A stretch of 41,820 bases of DNA from JAJDBU01 sp046756925 (GCA_046756925.1 JBHHXH010000017.1:1-41820); one strand, 5' to 3'; shown: positions 1 through 7,524, counted from the stretch's first letter. The notes: generated by a model not told the origin, from the letters alone. A program made the numbers and translations.

Positions 1-438
1 GACGGCCCCCACGGCCAGATCGTATTGCTGTAGTGATTCACGGACGTTATTTTTCTCGACACGGGTTTGCGTCATCTGCGCCACCGAACCGATCTTCAAG
101 TTCATGTCCGGAATCTCGGCCCAGGTCACCTTGGCGCCAAAACCAAAGGCAGGACCGGTATCGGAATCGGACCCACCGCTTTCGAAGCGCCCAAAGCCGA
201 GCCGAAAGAGGAGATCGACCCGGCCGGTCAGTCCGATTTCCCCTTTTGCATAGAGTGCCGTCCCTTCGGCGTCCTCTCCGGCCCCGCTGATATCACGATC
301 AATTAGAAAATCGAGCTCCACACCCACATTCGACTGGTCCGCACCCGCTGTCGCCCCGGGGATACCGATCGGAGCCGCCTGGGAAGTGGATGCAAGGAGC
401 AAAAAGAGACCCGTGAACACATAGATACTATTTTTCAT
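1..438 (-). CDS. Outer-membrane beta-barrel-like protein, 5' part only
   Basis: The first 146 codons of a gene that runs off the left edge of the window. The start ATG at 438 follows a strong GAGGAGG ribosome site. Residues 1-21 look like a Sec signal peptide (Lys at position 2, hydrophobic core, cleavage after SQA). The mature part alternates polar and hydrophobic residues and is rich in Gly and aromatics, as in the strands of a small outer-membrane barrel (for example LDFLIDRD, LLFRLGFGRF and FGFGAKVTW). No specific family or channel function could be assigned. The cytochrome c lipoprotein gene lies 121 bp upstream on the same strand and could share its transcript. Barrel topology is inferred from composition only. 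Confidence 0.6.
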   Translation of the reverse strand, partial: MKNSIYVFTGLFLLLASTSQAAPIGIPGATAGADQSNVGVELDFLIDRDISGAGEDAEGTALYAKGEIGLTGRVDLLFRLGFGRFESGGSDSDTGPAFGFGAKVTWAEIPDMNLKIGSVAQMTQTRVEKNNVRESLQQYDLAVGAV

Positions 439-559
439 CAAAACCCTCCTCGAGGAATAAAAACCAACATTGATTAGGTTTAAAATGGATCAGCGTAAGA
501 CATCCGGCAAATCGGAAGGGATACCTTAGAAAGCCTTGCGGAAACATTGCGAAGCCGAT

Positions 560-979
560 TCAAGAAATCCCGTTCTCTCTCTGTATCCAACGAACGTAGG
601 ATATAATCCGATCGATTTCCGCCGGGCTGACGCCACTGATTTTCGGCATATTTCCAAAGGTCCAGTGATGCGCCCTCACACCGTTTCGAGCCGCCAAGCG
701 GAAAGCATCGTCACCATGATGGCTGGGTTCGTATATCTTCGATAAAAAACTCGGGCCCCGATCCGTACCGACGGCGCCGATACCGTGACATCCGGCGCAA
801 TTGCTGTTGAAGAGTCGCTCGGCATCGCTGAGTTCGGAAGGGGCTGCCATCGCGGGCCTGGCATCCGGTTGAGGTTGTGTCGTGTCGCTGCAAGCGGAGA
901 AGACAACTCCCAAGACGATCACCGGGAGCAGCTGCGAGAGCAGTTGACTGACCATCATTTTTCTAAGCGTTTCAACCAT
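560..979 (-). CDS. Mono-haem cytochrome c lipoprotein
   Basis: A 139-residue class I cytochrome c. It has an N-terminal hydrophobic stretch (residues 10-28) ending in a lipobox-like VFSAC, so Cys30 is probably lipidated and the protein membrane-anchored in the periplasm. CAGCH at 61-65 is the single haem-binding motif, and Met111 in the loop FGNMPK is the likely distal ligand. The C-terminal helix SYVRWIQ fits the fold. It would carry electrons in the periplasm; its partner is unknown. Two Met codons (residues 8-9) could also serve as starts. No oxidase or reductase gene is visible in this window, so a pathway cannot be named. Confidence 0.85.
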   Translation of the reverse strand: MVETLRKMMVSQLLSQLLPVIVLGVVFSACSDTTQPQPDARPAMAAPSELSDAERLFNSNCAGCHGIGAVGTDRGPSFLSKIYEPSHHGDDAFRLAARNGVRAHHWTFGNMPKISGVSPAEIDRIISYVRWIQRENGIS

Positions 980-1209
980 CCATCCCCGAAAGAGCGCCCC
1001 TCATACAGATAAAAACATTAACGTAAGCATTTGGATTTTATGAAAACCGCATAAAATAAGCAAGTTGAAAACAACATCCAAGAAACACAATGGAAGATCC
1101 GGTGAAACACCCATTGAAAGAGGCGAGCGCCCCCTGCTCGGCAACACCGCGCTCATTGGCGGCGATTTCACCGCGGGAGATCAGACATCGAGACCCCGTC
1201 GGAACCCGA

Positions 1210-1239
1210 TTGACATCTCTTCTTAAAATCGATTACCCT
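1210..1239 (+). promoter_or_regulatory. Possible sigma-70 promoter for the SagB-like gene
   Basis: A perfect -35 TTGACA (1210-1215) is followed after 18 nt by a poor -10, TACCCT (1234-1239). It lies about 50 nt before the SagB-like start codon. The rest of the 980-1286 intergenic stretch shows no convincing gene or structure. The weak -10 makes this tentative. Confidence 0.35.
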
Positions 1240-1286
1240 CTTTCTTGTTTTGGACGGCATGCCAAGGGGATTCTCCCAGGAAAATC

Positions 1287-2837
1287 ATGAAACAAAAGGC
1301 CATCGCAGAAATTTACCACCAGGAAACGAAGTATTACGAATGCGAGATGGCCAAGCACCAGAGACCGCTCGATTGGTCTTCCCAGCCAAGCCCTTACAAG
1401 TCGTACCATACGGAAAAAAAGATCGACCTCGTACCCTATCTTCCACTGCGGAACAACCCCTTTACCGAAAAACCCATTGAACCCGTCTTGGAGGACAAGG
1501 GCTATCCCTTCGGCATCGGCGCCATCTCCCGGCTGCTTTACTTTACGAACGGCGTCACGGGCATCCTACAATATCCAAACGGCCAATCCTTGTCGCTGCG
1601 GGCGGCGCCGACGGCCGGCGGACTTTATCCGACCGAATGCTACATCGCCGTCAGGGATGTCTCGACCTTGGATGACGGCGTTTATAATTTTCAAGTCAAA
1701 GACCATTCGCTCGTACCGGTTTGGGAAGGAAATTTTTGGTCCGAATTCGAAAAATATTGTCTTGGACACGAAGCCATCGGCCAATCCCAACTCTTGGTAA
1801 TCCTCACGGCCGTCTACCGGCGAAGTGCGTGGCGCTACCACGAACGGGCCTACCGGCGGATCCTCCTGGATACCGGCCATGTACTCGGGAACCTCTTTGC
1901 CTATGCGCACGAAGAAAGTTTTAGTCCTTGCCCGATCGCCGGCTTCGTCGACAAGCTGCTCAACCGTCTCCTCTTCCTCGAGGAAGCGGAAGAAGGCGTC
2001 CTCTTCGTTGTCGCACTACCGCAACATCAACCCAACAATGTCTTGAGACACGATGCCTTGATGGCATCGAGCTCCCACCCATTATCCGACATCGATTGGC
2101 ACGAAGATGCAGAAAACCCATTGCTGCTGCGTCTCCATCAGAGCTCTTCCATGCTCCCAGAGGAGCCATCGGCGGCCTCCGACGAAGAACAATTGCCTGA
2201 ACCTTCTCAAGCGGAGGGACCTTCTCAAGCGGAGGAAAAATATGCAATCAAACCCAAGGTCTTGCTCTCGGGAGCGCCGATCGACTGGCAAAACAGCATG
2301 GGACCCACGATTCTACTGCGGCGTTCGACCAGGGCCTATTTGGGGAAATCCTGCTCTAAGGAGGTCTTATCCTCCATTTTAGAATATGCCTATCCCTCAC
2401 CGGATGTCACGTCCCTGGTCGATGCTTCGCTGCTCGAAACCTATCTGGTGATCCAAAGGGTGGAGGGTGTGGATGCGGGAGTGTATTATTACGCACCGGA
2501 ACAAAAATCGCTTCGCACGATCTATTCCGGAGATTTTAAAAACCAAACCTGGCATTTCTGCCTGGGTCAAGATTTGGCGAAGGATGCCGCCGCCTTGGTG
2601 ATTCATACCGCCTTTTTAAAGGACGCCTTGATGCGCTACGGCAACCGGGCCTACCGCTACCTGCACCTCGACGCCGGATACATCGGACAACGGATCAATC
2701 TGGCGGCCATCCGGCTTGGCTTGGGCGTCAGCGGCATCGGCGGCTTTTACGACGATGAAGTCAATGCCCTGCTCGGTCTCTCCCTGGAACACATCATCGT
2801 TTATATCACCACTTTGGGTCAGCCCTATGGGCAATAA
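1287..2837 (+). CDS. SagB/ThcOx-type dehydrogenase with two nitroreductase domains
   Basis: A 516-residue cytoplasmic flavoprotein built from two nitroreductase-like domains. The first spans about residues 75-250 (the segment RAAPTAGGLYPTE is typical of SagB-type enzymes) and the second about 340-516 (opening with LRRSTRAYLG and containing LDAGYIGQ). They are joined by an acidic, Ser/Pro-rich linker (about 285-322). Relatives use FMN to oxidise thiazolines or oxazolines in RiPP toxin and bacteriocin pathways, or act as stand-alone dehydrogenases. No YcaO cyclodehydratase, precursor peptide or exporter is next to it, so a RiPP role is not supported here. The start at 1287 was chosen for its AGGA site five bases upstream; an in-frame ATG at 1245 has none. 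The substrate is unknown. Confidence 0.85.
   Translation: MKQKAIAEIYHQETKYYECEMAKHQRPLDWSSQPSPYKSYHTEKKIDLVPYLPLRNNPFTEKPIEPVLEDKGYPFGIGAISRLLYFTNGVTGILQYPNGQSLSLRAAPTAGGLYPTECYIAVRDVSTLDDGVYNFQVKDHSLVPVWEGNFWSEFEKYCLGHEAIGQSQLLVILTAVYRRSAWRYHERAYRRILLDTGHVLGNLFAYAHEESFSPCPIAGFVDKLLNRLLFLEEAEEGVLFVVALPQHQPNNVLRHDALMASSSHPLSDIDWHEDAENPLLLRLHQSSSMLPEEPSAASDEEQLPEPSQAEGPSQAEEKYAIKPKVLLSGAPIDWQNSMGPTILLRRSTRAYLGKSCSKEVLSSILEYAYPSPDVTSLVDASLLETYLVIQRVEGVDAGVYYYAPEQKSLRTIYSGDFKNQTWHFCLGQDLAKDAAALVIHTAFLKDALMRYGNRAYRYLHLDAGYIGQRINLAAIRLGLGVSGIGGFYDDEVNALLGLSLEHIIVYITTLGQPYGQ
2202..2237 (+). repeat. Tandem 18-bp duplication in the SagB-like linker
   Basis: Two adjacent 18-bp copies differ at one base and encode PSQAEG-PSQAEE in the linker between the two nitroreductase domains. 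The unit is a multiple of three, so the reading frame is kept. It is a recent in-frame duplication and probably only changes linker length. Confidence 0.85.
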
Positions 2838-2885
2838 TGAAGCAAAGCTTTCTCAGAGCCACCCCATGACAAAGGAGTCTAAACC

Positions 2886-3143
2886 ATGGCTGAAGTCGAC
2901 TGCATCCGTTGCGGGCAAATCCGTGAGGAAATCGAAGGGATTCCTTATGGCGGAAAAATCGGAGAAACCCTTCAACAGAAGATCTGCGATGTGTGTTGGA
3001 AAGAATGGTACGAACAATCCATTAAATTGATCAACGAATACCGGATCAGCCTTCGCGAGCCGAAAGGACGCGAATTCCTCGCCGCCCAGATGAAGGTCTT
3101 CCTAAAACTCGAACCCCCGCCTGAAGACCTTGAAGGGGAATAA
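2886..3143 (+). CDS. YggX-like Fe(2+)-trafficking protein with two CxxC pairs
   Basis: An 85-residue soluble protein. The stretch from residue 25 to 75 (IGETLQQKI, WKEW, KLINEYR, then the QMKVFL helix) matches the pattern of the YggX iron-trafficking / oxidative-damage-protection family. E. coli YggX has one conserved N-terminal Cys. This protein has C6xxC9 and C34xxC37, which could form a tetrathiolate metal site, so it may be a distinct subfamily. The start follows AAAGGAG with an eight-base spacer. The gene lies 48 bp after the SagB-like gene and overlaps the start of nth. A link with an Fe-S glycosylase would make sense for an iron protein, but that is inference. Confidence 0.7.
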   Translation: MAEVDCIRCGQIREEIEGIPYGGKIGETLQQKICDVCWKEWYEQSIKLINEYRISLREPKGREFLAAQMKVFLKLEPPPEDLEGE

Positions 3144-3834
3144 ACAAGCGCTCCTCCAAGGAAAGCCTTCGTTCAGGATCACGCAACAAGAACGATCGCG
3201 CGCCGCTTTAATCATCAAACGGCTCGAGCAGTCGATCCCGGAAGCAGAAACTGCCCTTAAACATCGAACCCCCTTTCAACTCTTGGTTGCCACGATCCTT
3301 TCGGCACAATGCACCGATGTGCGGGTCAATGCCGTCACACCCATGCTCTTTAAGCAATTTCCCGGACCGTTTGAAATGATGCAAGCCGACCCGGAGGTCC
3401 TGTCCGCCATCATCCAATCCACCGGTTTCTATCGGAACAAAACGAAAAATATCTTAGCCTGCGCGAAGCAAATCGTCGAACACTTTGGAGGAACCGTTCC
3501 GGAGACGCTCGACGCCTTGGTCGCCCTGCCCGGCGTCGGCAGAAAAACGGCCAATGTGGTCTTGGGTTCGGCCTTCGGCCAGGCCGCCATTGTCGTGGAT
3601 ACCCATGTCCGCCGGGTTGCCAACCGGCTGAAGTTGAGCCGCTCGACCGATCCGACGCAGATCGAGGCCGACTTAAGCCGCCTGCTTCAAAAATCCCTTT
3701 GGACCTCCGGGGCCCACCGGCTCCTCCTGCACGGCCGCCATGTCTGCAAGGCGCGCAAGCCCTTGTGTCATGAATGCACGCTCTATGACATCTGCCCAGA
3801 CGAGCGAGAAAAACAAAGGCAAGCAATAAAGTGA
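3130..3834 (+). CDS. nth: Endonuclease III (DNA glycosylase/AP lyase)
   Basis: A 234-residue base-excision-repair enzyme that removes oxidised pyrimidines and cuts the abasic site. The helix-hairpin-helix LPGVGRKTANVV (133-144) carries the catalytic Lys139, and Asp157 in VDTHVRRV is the second catalytic residue. Cys206, 213, 216 and 222 have the C-x6-C-x2-C-x5-C spacing of the [4Fe-4S] cluster. The reading frame opens with TTG at 3130, inside the 3' end of the YggX-like gene (14-base overlap), which suggests translational coupling. No strong ribosome site is seen, so the exact start is uncertain. The protein is slightly longer than the E. coli enzyme at both ends. Confidence 0.95.
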   Translation: MKGNKQALLQGKPSFRITQQERSRAALIIKRLEQSIPEAETALKHRTPFQLLVATILSAQCTDVRVNAVTPMLFKQFPGPFEMMQADPEVLSAIIQSTGFYRNKTKNILACAKQIVEHFGGTVPETLDALVALPGVGRKTANVVLGSAFGQAAIVVDTHVRRVANRLKLSRSTDPTQIEADLSRLLQKSLWTSGAHRLLLHGRHVCKARKPLCHECTLYDICPDEREKQRQAIK

Positions 3835-3897
3835 AGGCCGGCTCCCTGAAGGATGCTATAGAAAAACCGCTCTTCTAAATCACCCGCTTTTTTACAT

Positions 3898-3933
3898 AAA
3901 AAAACGCCTGCCAACAGCATCATTGGCAGGCGT
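3898..3933 (-). terminator. Rho-independent terminator of the PEP-CTERM gene
   Basis: On the minus strand an 11-bp perfect stem (ACGCCTGCCAA, 3904-3914, pairing with 3923-3933) with an 8-nt loop is followed by a run of T (3903-3898). It lies about 33 nt after the stop of the PEP-CTERM gene. The plus-strand side lacks a T run, so it should not terminate nth efficiently. Confidence 0.9.
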
Positions 3934-3965
3934 CTCGGATCGATCATCCGAAAACCGGATGCGTT

Positions 3966-4538
3966 TTATGATCTTTCTTCCCCCAACCGCTTCCTTCCAA
4001 AAAGCCCGAGACCGGCAAGGCCCAGACCGGCCAACAAGATGGTCGCGGGTTCGGGAACGGGTGTTCCGCCGGGCCCGGTCCCCGGAGGCACACTGGTGAT
4101 GCCCGTCAGCGTGATCTGTACGGGAGTTTGACCCATCGTATCGATGCAGCACAGGGGTCCGGTGATAAAGTTGAAGGTGCCGTTACCGATCACCAATGGA
4201 ACGGTGGAAAACCAATTCCTCGCACTCGGATCGGAGAAGCCGGTGTTGTCGTCAAACCCGGTCAGGGTGCCGTTCGCCACCATGGTGGCCCTGGGAAGTT
4301 GATTGTTGTGAACATTGGCCCACTGCGCGGTAAACGGCGTGATGCCCGCGCCGCTGATCTTGATTCCGCTGTTGGCCGAAAACGCCGTGGTCTGAGGACC
4401 ATGCCAATGGCGGCCCCAAAGGGTGACGGTGCCATTCCCGTTATCTTTCCAACCAAAAGACACCAAGTGCGCATTCGCGATGGAGGACACCATGCCCACT
4501 AAAGCAAAAGCTGCGATTAACATAACTACTTTTTTCAT
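3966..4538 (-). CDS. PEP-CTERM sorting-domain protein
   Basis: A 190-residue secreted protein. Residues 1-23 form a Sec signal peptide (MKK, hydrophobic core, cleavage after ANA). The C-terminus has the full PEP-CTERM tripartite signal: VPEP (161-164), a hydrophobic helix (about 165-181) and a basic end (GRKR). In this system an exosortase cleaves at the motif and the protein is exported to the surface, usually together with exopolysaccharide. The mature region (24-150) starts with HLVSFGW, contains GRHWHG and two adjacent Cys (130-131), and has no assigned catalytic function. The start has a strong AAGGAGGAGG ribosome site. The gene has its own terminator and a sigma-54-like promoter, so it is monocistronic. 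No exosortase gene is in the window. Confidence 0.92.
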   Translation of the reverse strand: MKKVVMLIAAFALVGMVSSIANAHLVSFGWKDNGNGTVTLWGRHWHGPQTTAFSANSGIKISGAGITPFTAQWANVHNNQLPRATMVANGTLTGFDDNTGFSDPSARNWFSTVPLVIGNGTFNFITGPLCCIDTMGQTPVQITLTGITSVPPGTGPGGTPVPEPATILLAGLGLAGLGLFGRKRLGEERS

Positions 4539-4611
4539 TATAAAATCCTCCTCCTTACTATCTTTCGATTTATCTCGATCACTATTTCCAACATGACGCT
4601 CATACTTAAAT

Positions 4612-4626
4612 ACAAGAAAGATGCCA
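4612..4626 (-). promoter_or_regulatory. Sigma-54-like -24/-12 promoter for the PEP-CTERM gene
   Basis: Read on the minus strand, TGGCAT-N5-TTGT lies at 4626-4612. It resembles the sigma-54 consensus TGGCAC-N5-TTGC with two mismatches and the correct GG to -12 spacing. Transcription would begin near 4600, giving a leader of about 60 nt. The paired 25-bp elements lie roughly 170 and 280 bp upstream, a usual distance for enhancer-binding activators. The -12 dinucleotide is GT instead of GC, which lowers certainty. Confidence 0.5.
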
Positions 4627-4756
4627 CACCCAAAATCCGGTAAGATAAAAATTTAAAACATATATTGTAACTATTTAATTTTATTAAATAATAATATTTA
4701 TAAGGGCATAAGAAACGCATCGCTCTTTTAAAAGTAAGATCGGGGGCAACACAAAA

Positions 4757-4781
4757 AACTGTAAAGTGTGCCGACACCCCA
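4757..4781. promoter_or_regulatory. 25-bp upstream element, copy 1
   Basis: The first of two nearly identical copies, with core TGTAAAGTGTGCCGACA at 4760-4776 flanked by AAC and CCCCA. The outer TGT...ACA is symmetric but the rest is not a good palindrome. It is placed like an activator site for the flanking divergent genes. Confidence 0.65.
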
Positions 4782-4869
4782 CGAGATAAAAATAGCGGCA
4801 GTCTTAGAAGGCGCATCCAATATTCTAATGAATAACAATAGCTTAGATTATTTACGCCCTATTTAAGGC

Positions 4870-4894
4870 AACTGTAAAGTATGCCGACACCCCA
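4870..4894. promoter_or_regulatory. 25-bp upstream element, copy 2
   Basis: The second copy matches copy 1 at 24 of 25 positions (A instead of G at the centre) and is offset by 113 bp in the same orientation. The flanking bases are unrelated, so the identity is confined to the element. That argues for a protein-binding site and against a recent segmental duplication. Confidence 0.65.
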
Positions 4895-4956
4895 TTCAAT
4901 CAAATCCTTCATCAAATGAACGCCGTAATCGATTAAGACAAGATTATTCTGATTTT

Positions 4957-5006
4957 TTGACCATTTTAATCTTGGCGATTAGACTATAGATGGGCCAACC
5001 TATAAT
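4957..5006 (+). promoter_or_regulatory. Candidate sigma-70 promoter(s) for the PrsT-like gene
   Basis: TTGACC (4957-4962), a 17-nt spacer and TAGACT (4980-4985) form one candidate. A perfect TATAAT at 5001-5006 lacks a good -35 and is the alternative. Either would give a leader of about 90-120 nt before the start codon at 5105. Confidence 0.4.
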
Positions 5007-5038
5007 TAGAAGTAAAGTTTTTTCACTTGACCCTTTCT

Positions 5039-5065
5039 GGCAGGAATGGTAAGAATTTTCCTGCC
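5039..5065 (+). repeat. Leader hairpin before the PrsT-like gene
   Basis: An inverted repeat with perfect 8-bp arms, GGCAGGAA (5039-5046) and TTCCTGCC (5058-5065), and an 11-nt loop. It lies in the predicted 5' leader about 40 nt before the start codon. It could be an mRNA structure or an operator. There is no T run, so it is not a classic terminator. Confidence 0.5.
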
Positions 5066-5104
5066 AATACTTCATTGCGCATCTTTATGGAAAAGGATAA
5101 TTAC

Positions 5105-7387
5105 ATGTTGCTAAAATCTTATGCCGTTTTTTTTATGATCTGGTCTTCTCTTTTTTATTTAGGATGTTCATCAGCCGAGGAAAAAAAAGCACAGCACCTT
5201 GCCCGGGCCGAAGGCTATGTCGCGGAAGAAAAATTTCCCGAAGCCATCATCGAATATAAAAATGCCCTGAAGATCGACCCCCAGGACGCCGCCGCCAGCT
5301 ACCAACTGGCCCTGGCCAATCTGAAGATCGGCGACTTGCATCATGTGAAAGCCGCTTTTGCCGCCTTAAATGACAGTGTCGAGATCGACCCGAACCAAGT
5401 GGACGCCCAGCTGAAGCTTGGAATGTTGCTCCTCCTTTCGAAGGATTTCGACCAAGCCGTCGAAAAAGGGAAGTGGGTCGTTGAAACGGAGCCCAACAAT
5501 GTCGAAGGCCATCTCTTACTGGGAAATGCCCTCGCCGGCCAAAAGGCCTTTAATGAGGCCATTGAGGAGATCAAAAAAGCGCTCGACCTCGATCCGAAGC
5601 GCATCCAAAGCTACTTAGTTCTTGCAACGCTTTATGCCGGAACAAAGGACTTGGACGCTGCGGAGGAAACCTACAAAAAAGCCATTGAAGTGGACAATCG
5701 ATCCATCGAAGCCCATCTTGCTCTGGCCGGATTCTACCGCTTCACGGGCAAATCCGAGAAGGTGGAAGAATATCTTTCCAATGCCATCGAGCTGGACCCG
5801 GCCAATATCGATCTTCGCCTGAATCTCGCCTCGGTCTTTCTGAGGGATGCAAAGGATCTGAAGGGCGCGGAAGAAAAACTGCTGGAAGCGACCCAAGCCG
5901 ATCCCAAGGATATCCGGCCCTGGGTGGCCTTGGGAGACCTCTATCTCTCGTCGGGCAAACAAGACCGGGCCATCGAACAATATCAACGGGCCATCGAAAT
6001 ACAACAAGGCGCCCCACTACCCCGCCTCAAACTGGCCGAGATCTATCTAAACATGAAACAATTAGAAAAAGCCGAACGCTACTTCACCGAAATTTTGGAT
6101 AAGGAACCCAACAACCCTGGAGGGATGGCGCTCAAAGGCAGATGGCTACTGGAACAAAACAAGACCGACGAGGCCGTTTCCGTGCTTCAAAAAACGGTGG
6201 AAACAGCGCCCAACCTTGCCGCCGGGCAACACTTCCTCGGGCTGGCTTATGTCCAGCGTGGAGATTTTCTCAAAGCGAGATCGAAAGTATCAAAATCCCT
6301 GGAGATCAATCCGGACGATCTACACGCCAGGTTTACATTGTCCATGATCCACCTCACGCTCGGCGCTCCCGATCTTGCGGAACCGGAGCTGGCTAAAATA
6401 CTGGAGAGACAGCCCAACCACGTCGAAGCATGGCTTGCCAAAGGGGATGCACGCCTCATGCAGCAAGATCCAGGCAATGCGCAGCTTGCTTACGAAAAGG
6501 CCTTATCCTTAGATCCACAGCAGATGGCCGGACATGTGGGCTTGGGCGCCGCTTTCCGCGCAAAGAAAAAAGCAGCCAAGGCCATCGAACATTTCGAAAA
6601 AGCACTGTCGATCAACCCGGATCATACCGTTGCGCTGAGCAATATTCTTGAAATGCTTATCGAGCAGGGAAGCAGCGAAAAAGCGCTTCAGCGGGCTTCA
6701 GAGCAGCTCAAACGGACCGCATCCCCCGCGCCGACCCATTATCTCATCGGCCAGATCCATTCCCTAAGGAAAGACTTAACCAAGGCGGAAACAAGTTACA
6801 AGCAGGCACTCAAAGCAGACCCAAAAATCGTGGTGGCACATATGGCACTTGGAAGCCTCTATACACAAAAAAAAGCGCTTGACCTGGCTGTGAATCACTA
6901 TGAACAGGCCAAACAACTTGATGATAAACTCTTACCCGCTTATATGGGGTTGGGTCTCATCTACGTACAACAGAACGATTTAGATAAGGCCAAGGCCGAA
7001 TACGAACATGCCTTGAAAGTAAATCCAAAATTCGCGCCGGCCGCCAACAACCTTGCTGAGATCATTTCGGAGCACGGAGGCAATATCGACGTCGCATTGT
7101 CCCTCGCCGTCACCGCCCGAGAAAATGCCCCGGACGATCCGCGCATCGCCGACACCTTGGGCTGGATCTACTACAAAAAAAACGCCTTCCGCAAGGCCAT
7201 TAGTTTTCTAAAAGAAAGCGCCGACAAACTCCCCAAAGACCCGATTGTCCGTTTTCATCTGGGGATGGCCTACTTTCAAAAAGGAGAAAAAGACAAGGCC
7301 AAGAAAGAATTGGAAGCCTCTCTGCTGTTCGATGCAAATCATCCCGGCGCGGAAGAAGCCAAAAAAACCCTGGCGGCGCTGGAATAA
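5105..7387 (+). CDS. PrsT-like TPR lipoprotein
   Basis: A 760-residue protein made almost entirely of tetratricopeptide repeats from about residue 30 to the end (recurring A-x2-A-Y-x3-A-L-x3-P patterns). The N-terminus has a hydrophobic stretch and the lipobox YLGC, so Cys21 should be lipidated and the protein held at the outer or inner membrane. TPR lipoproteins of this kind (PrsT) accompany exosortase/PEP-CTERM exopolysaccharide loci, where a scaffolding or secretion role is suspected. Its divergent partner here is a PEP-CTERM gene, which supports that assignment. The start at 5105 was chosen for AAGGA seven bases upstream and an immediate signal sequence; in-frame TTG 5027 and ATG 5087 are alternatives. 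It could also be a general TPR secretion lipoprotein. Confidence 0.8.
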   Translation: MLLKSYAVFFMIWSSLFYLGCSSAEEKKAQHLARAEGYVAEEKFPEAIIEYKNALKIDPQDAAASYQLALANLKIGDLHHVKAAFAALNDSVEIDPNQVDAQLKLGMLLLLSKDFDQAVEKGKWVVETEPNNVEGHLLLGNALAGQKAFNEAIEEIKKALDLDPKRIQSYLVLATLYAGTKDLDAAEETYKKAIEVDNRSIEAHLALAGFYRFTGKSEKVEEYLSNAIELDPANIDLRLNLASVFLRDAKDLKGAEEKLLEATQADPKDIRPWVALGDLYLSSGKQDRAIEQYQRAIEIQQGAPLPRLKLAEIYLNMKQLEKAERYFTEILDKEPNNPGGMALKGRWLLEQNKTDEAVSVLQKTVETAPNLAAGQHFLGLAYVQRGDFLKARSKVSKSLEINPDDLHARFTLSMIHLTLGAPDLAEPELAKILERQPNHVEAWLAKGDARLMQQDPGNAQLAYEKALSLDPQQMAGHVGLGAAFRAKKKAAKAIEHFEKALSINPDHTVALSNILEMLIEQGSSEKALQRASEQLKRTASPAPTHYLIGQIHSLRKDLTKAETSYKQALKADPKIVVAHMALGSLYTQKKALDLAVNHYEQAKQLDDKLLPAYMGLGLIYVQQNDLDKAKAEYEHALKVNPKFAPAANNLAEIISEHGGNIDVALSLAVTARENAPDDPRIADTLGWIYYKKNAFRKAISFLKESADKLPKDPIVRFHLGMAYFQKGEKDKAKKELEASLLFDANHPGAEEAKKTLAALE

Positions 7388-7495
7388 GACCAACGGTTTT
7401 CACGACGAAAAAGAACCGATTTAAACAACGTCTTTCCTTCTGCAAATCCTCTTCGATCGATATCCTTTTAAGGCATTCGTATTCCTCGCGAATGA

Positions 7496-7524
7496 TTGAC
7501 ACTCCAAGACCCCTATGCTAGACT
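7496..7524 (+). promoter_or_regulatory. Sigma-70 promoter of the moaC operon
   Basis: TTGACA (7496-7501), a 17-nt spacer and TAGACT (7519-7524) preceded by TGC, an extended -10. It lies about 45 nt before the moaC start and is the only good promoter upstream of the six-gene run to 12711. Confidence 0.7.

Larger units (their letters stand above)
4539..5104. other. AT-rich divergent intergenic region with paired upstream elements
   Basis: A 566-bp stretch without a credible gene, clearly richer in A+T than its surroundings. It separates the PEP-CTERM gene (minus) from the PrsT-like gene (plus). It holds a sigma-54-like promoter reading left, two copies of a 25-bp element, sigma-70-like hexamers reading right and a hairpin in the PrsT leader. 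This layout is that of a shared control region. Confidence 0.7.

Noticed and set aside
1090..1290. A 66-codon plus-strand frame before the SagB-like gene
   Set aside because: No ribosome site or recognisable fold, and it overlaps the likely promoter and start of the SagB-like gene.
4538..4816. A 92-codon minus-strand frame upstream of the PEP-CTERM gene
   Set aside because: It overlaps the predicted sigma-54 promoter and an upstream element, has no ribosome site, and reads AT-rich intergenic DNA.
4757..4894. Reading the two 25-bp elements as a CRISPR or transposon remnant
   Set aside because: There are only two copies in one orientation with unrelated flanks, with no cas gene, transposase or target duplication.
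5027..5104. An upstream TTG/ATG extension of the PrsT-like protein
   Set aside because: The extension would cover the leader hairpin and place residues before the signal sequence; ATG 5105 has a better ribosome site.
7388..7430. A weak CGGTT...AACCG hairpin after the PrsT-like gene
   Set aside because: A five-base stem with a long loop and no real T run is not sufficient to call a terminator.
7200..7502. A minus-strand frame of 100 codons at the end of the PrsT-like gene
   Set aside because: Most of it is antisense to clear TPR coding sequence and it crosses the moaC promoter.
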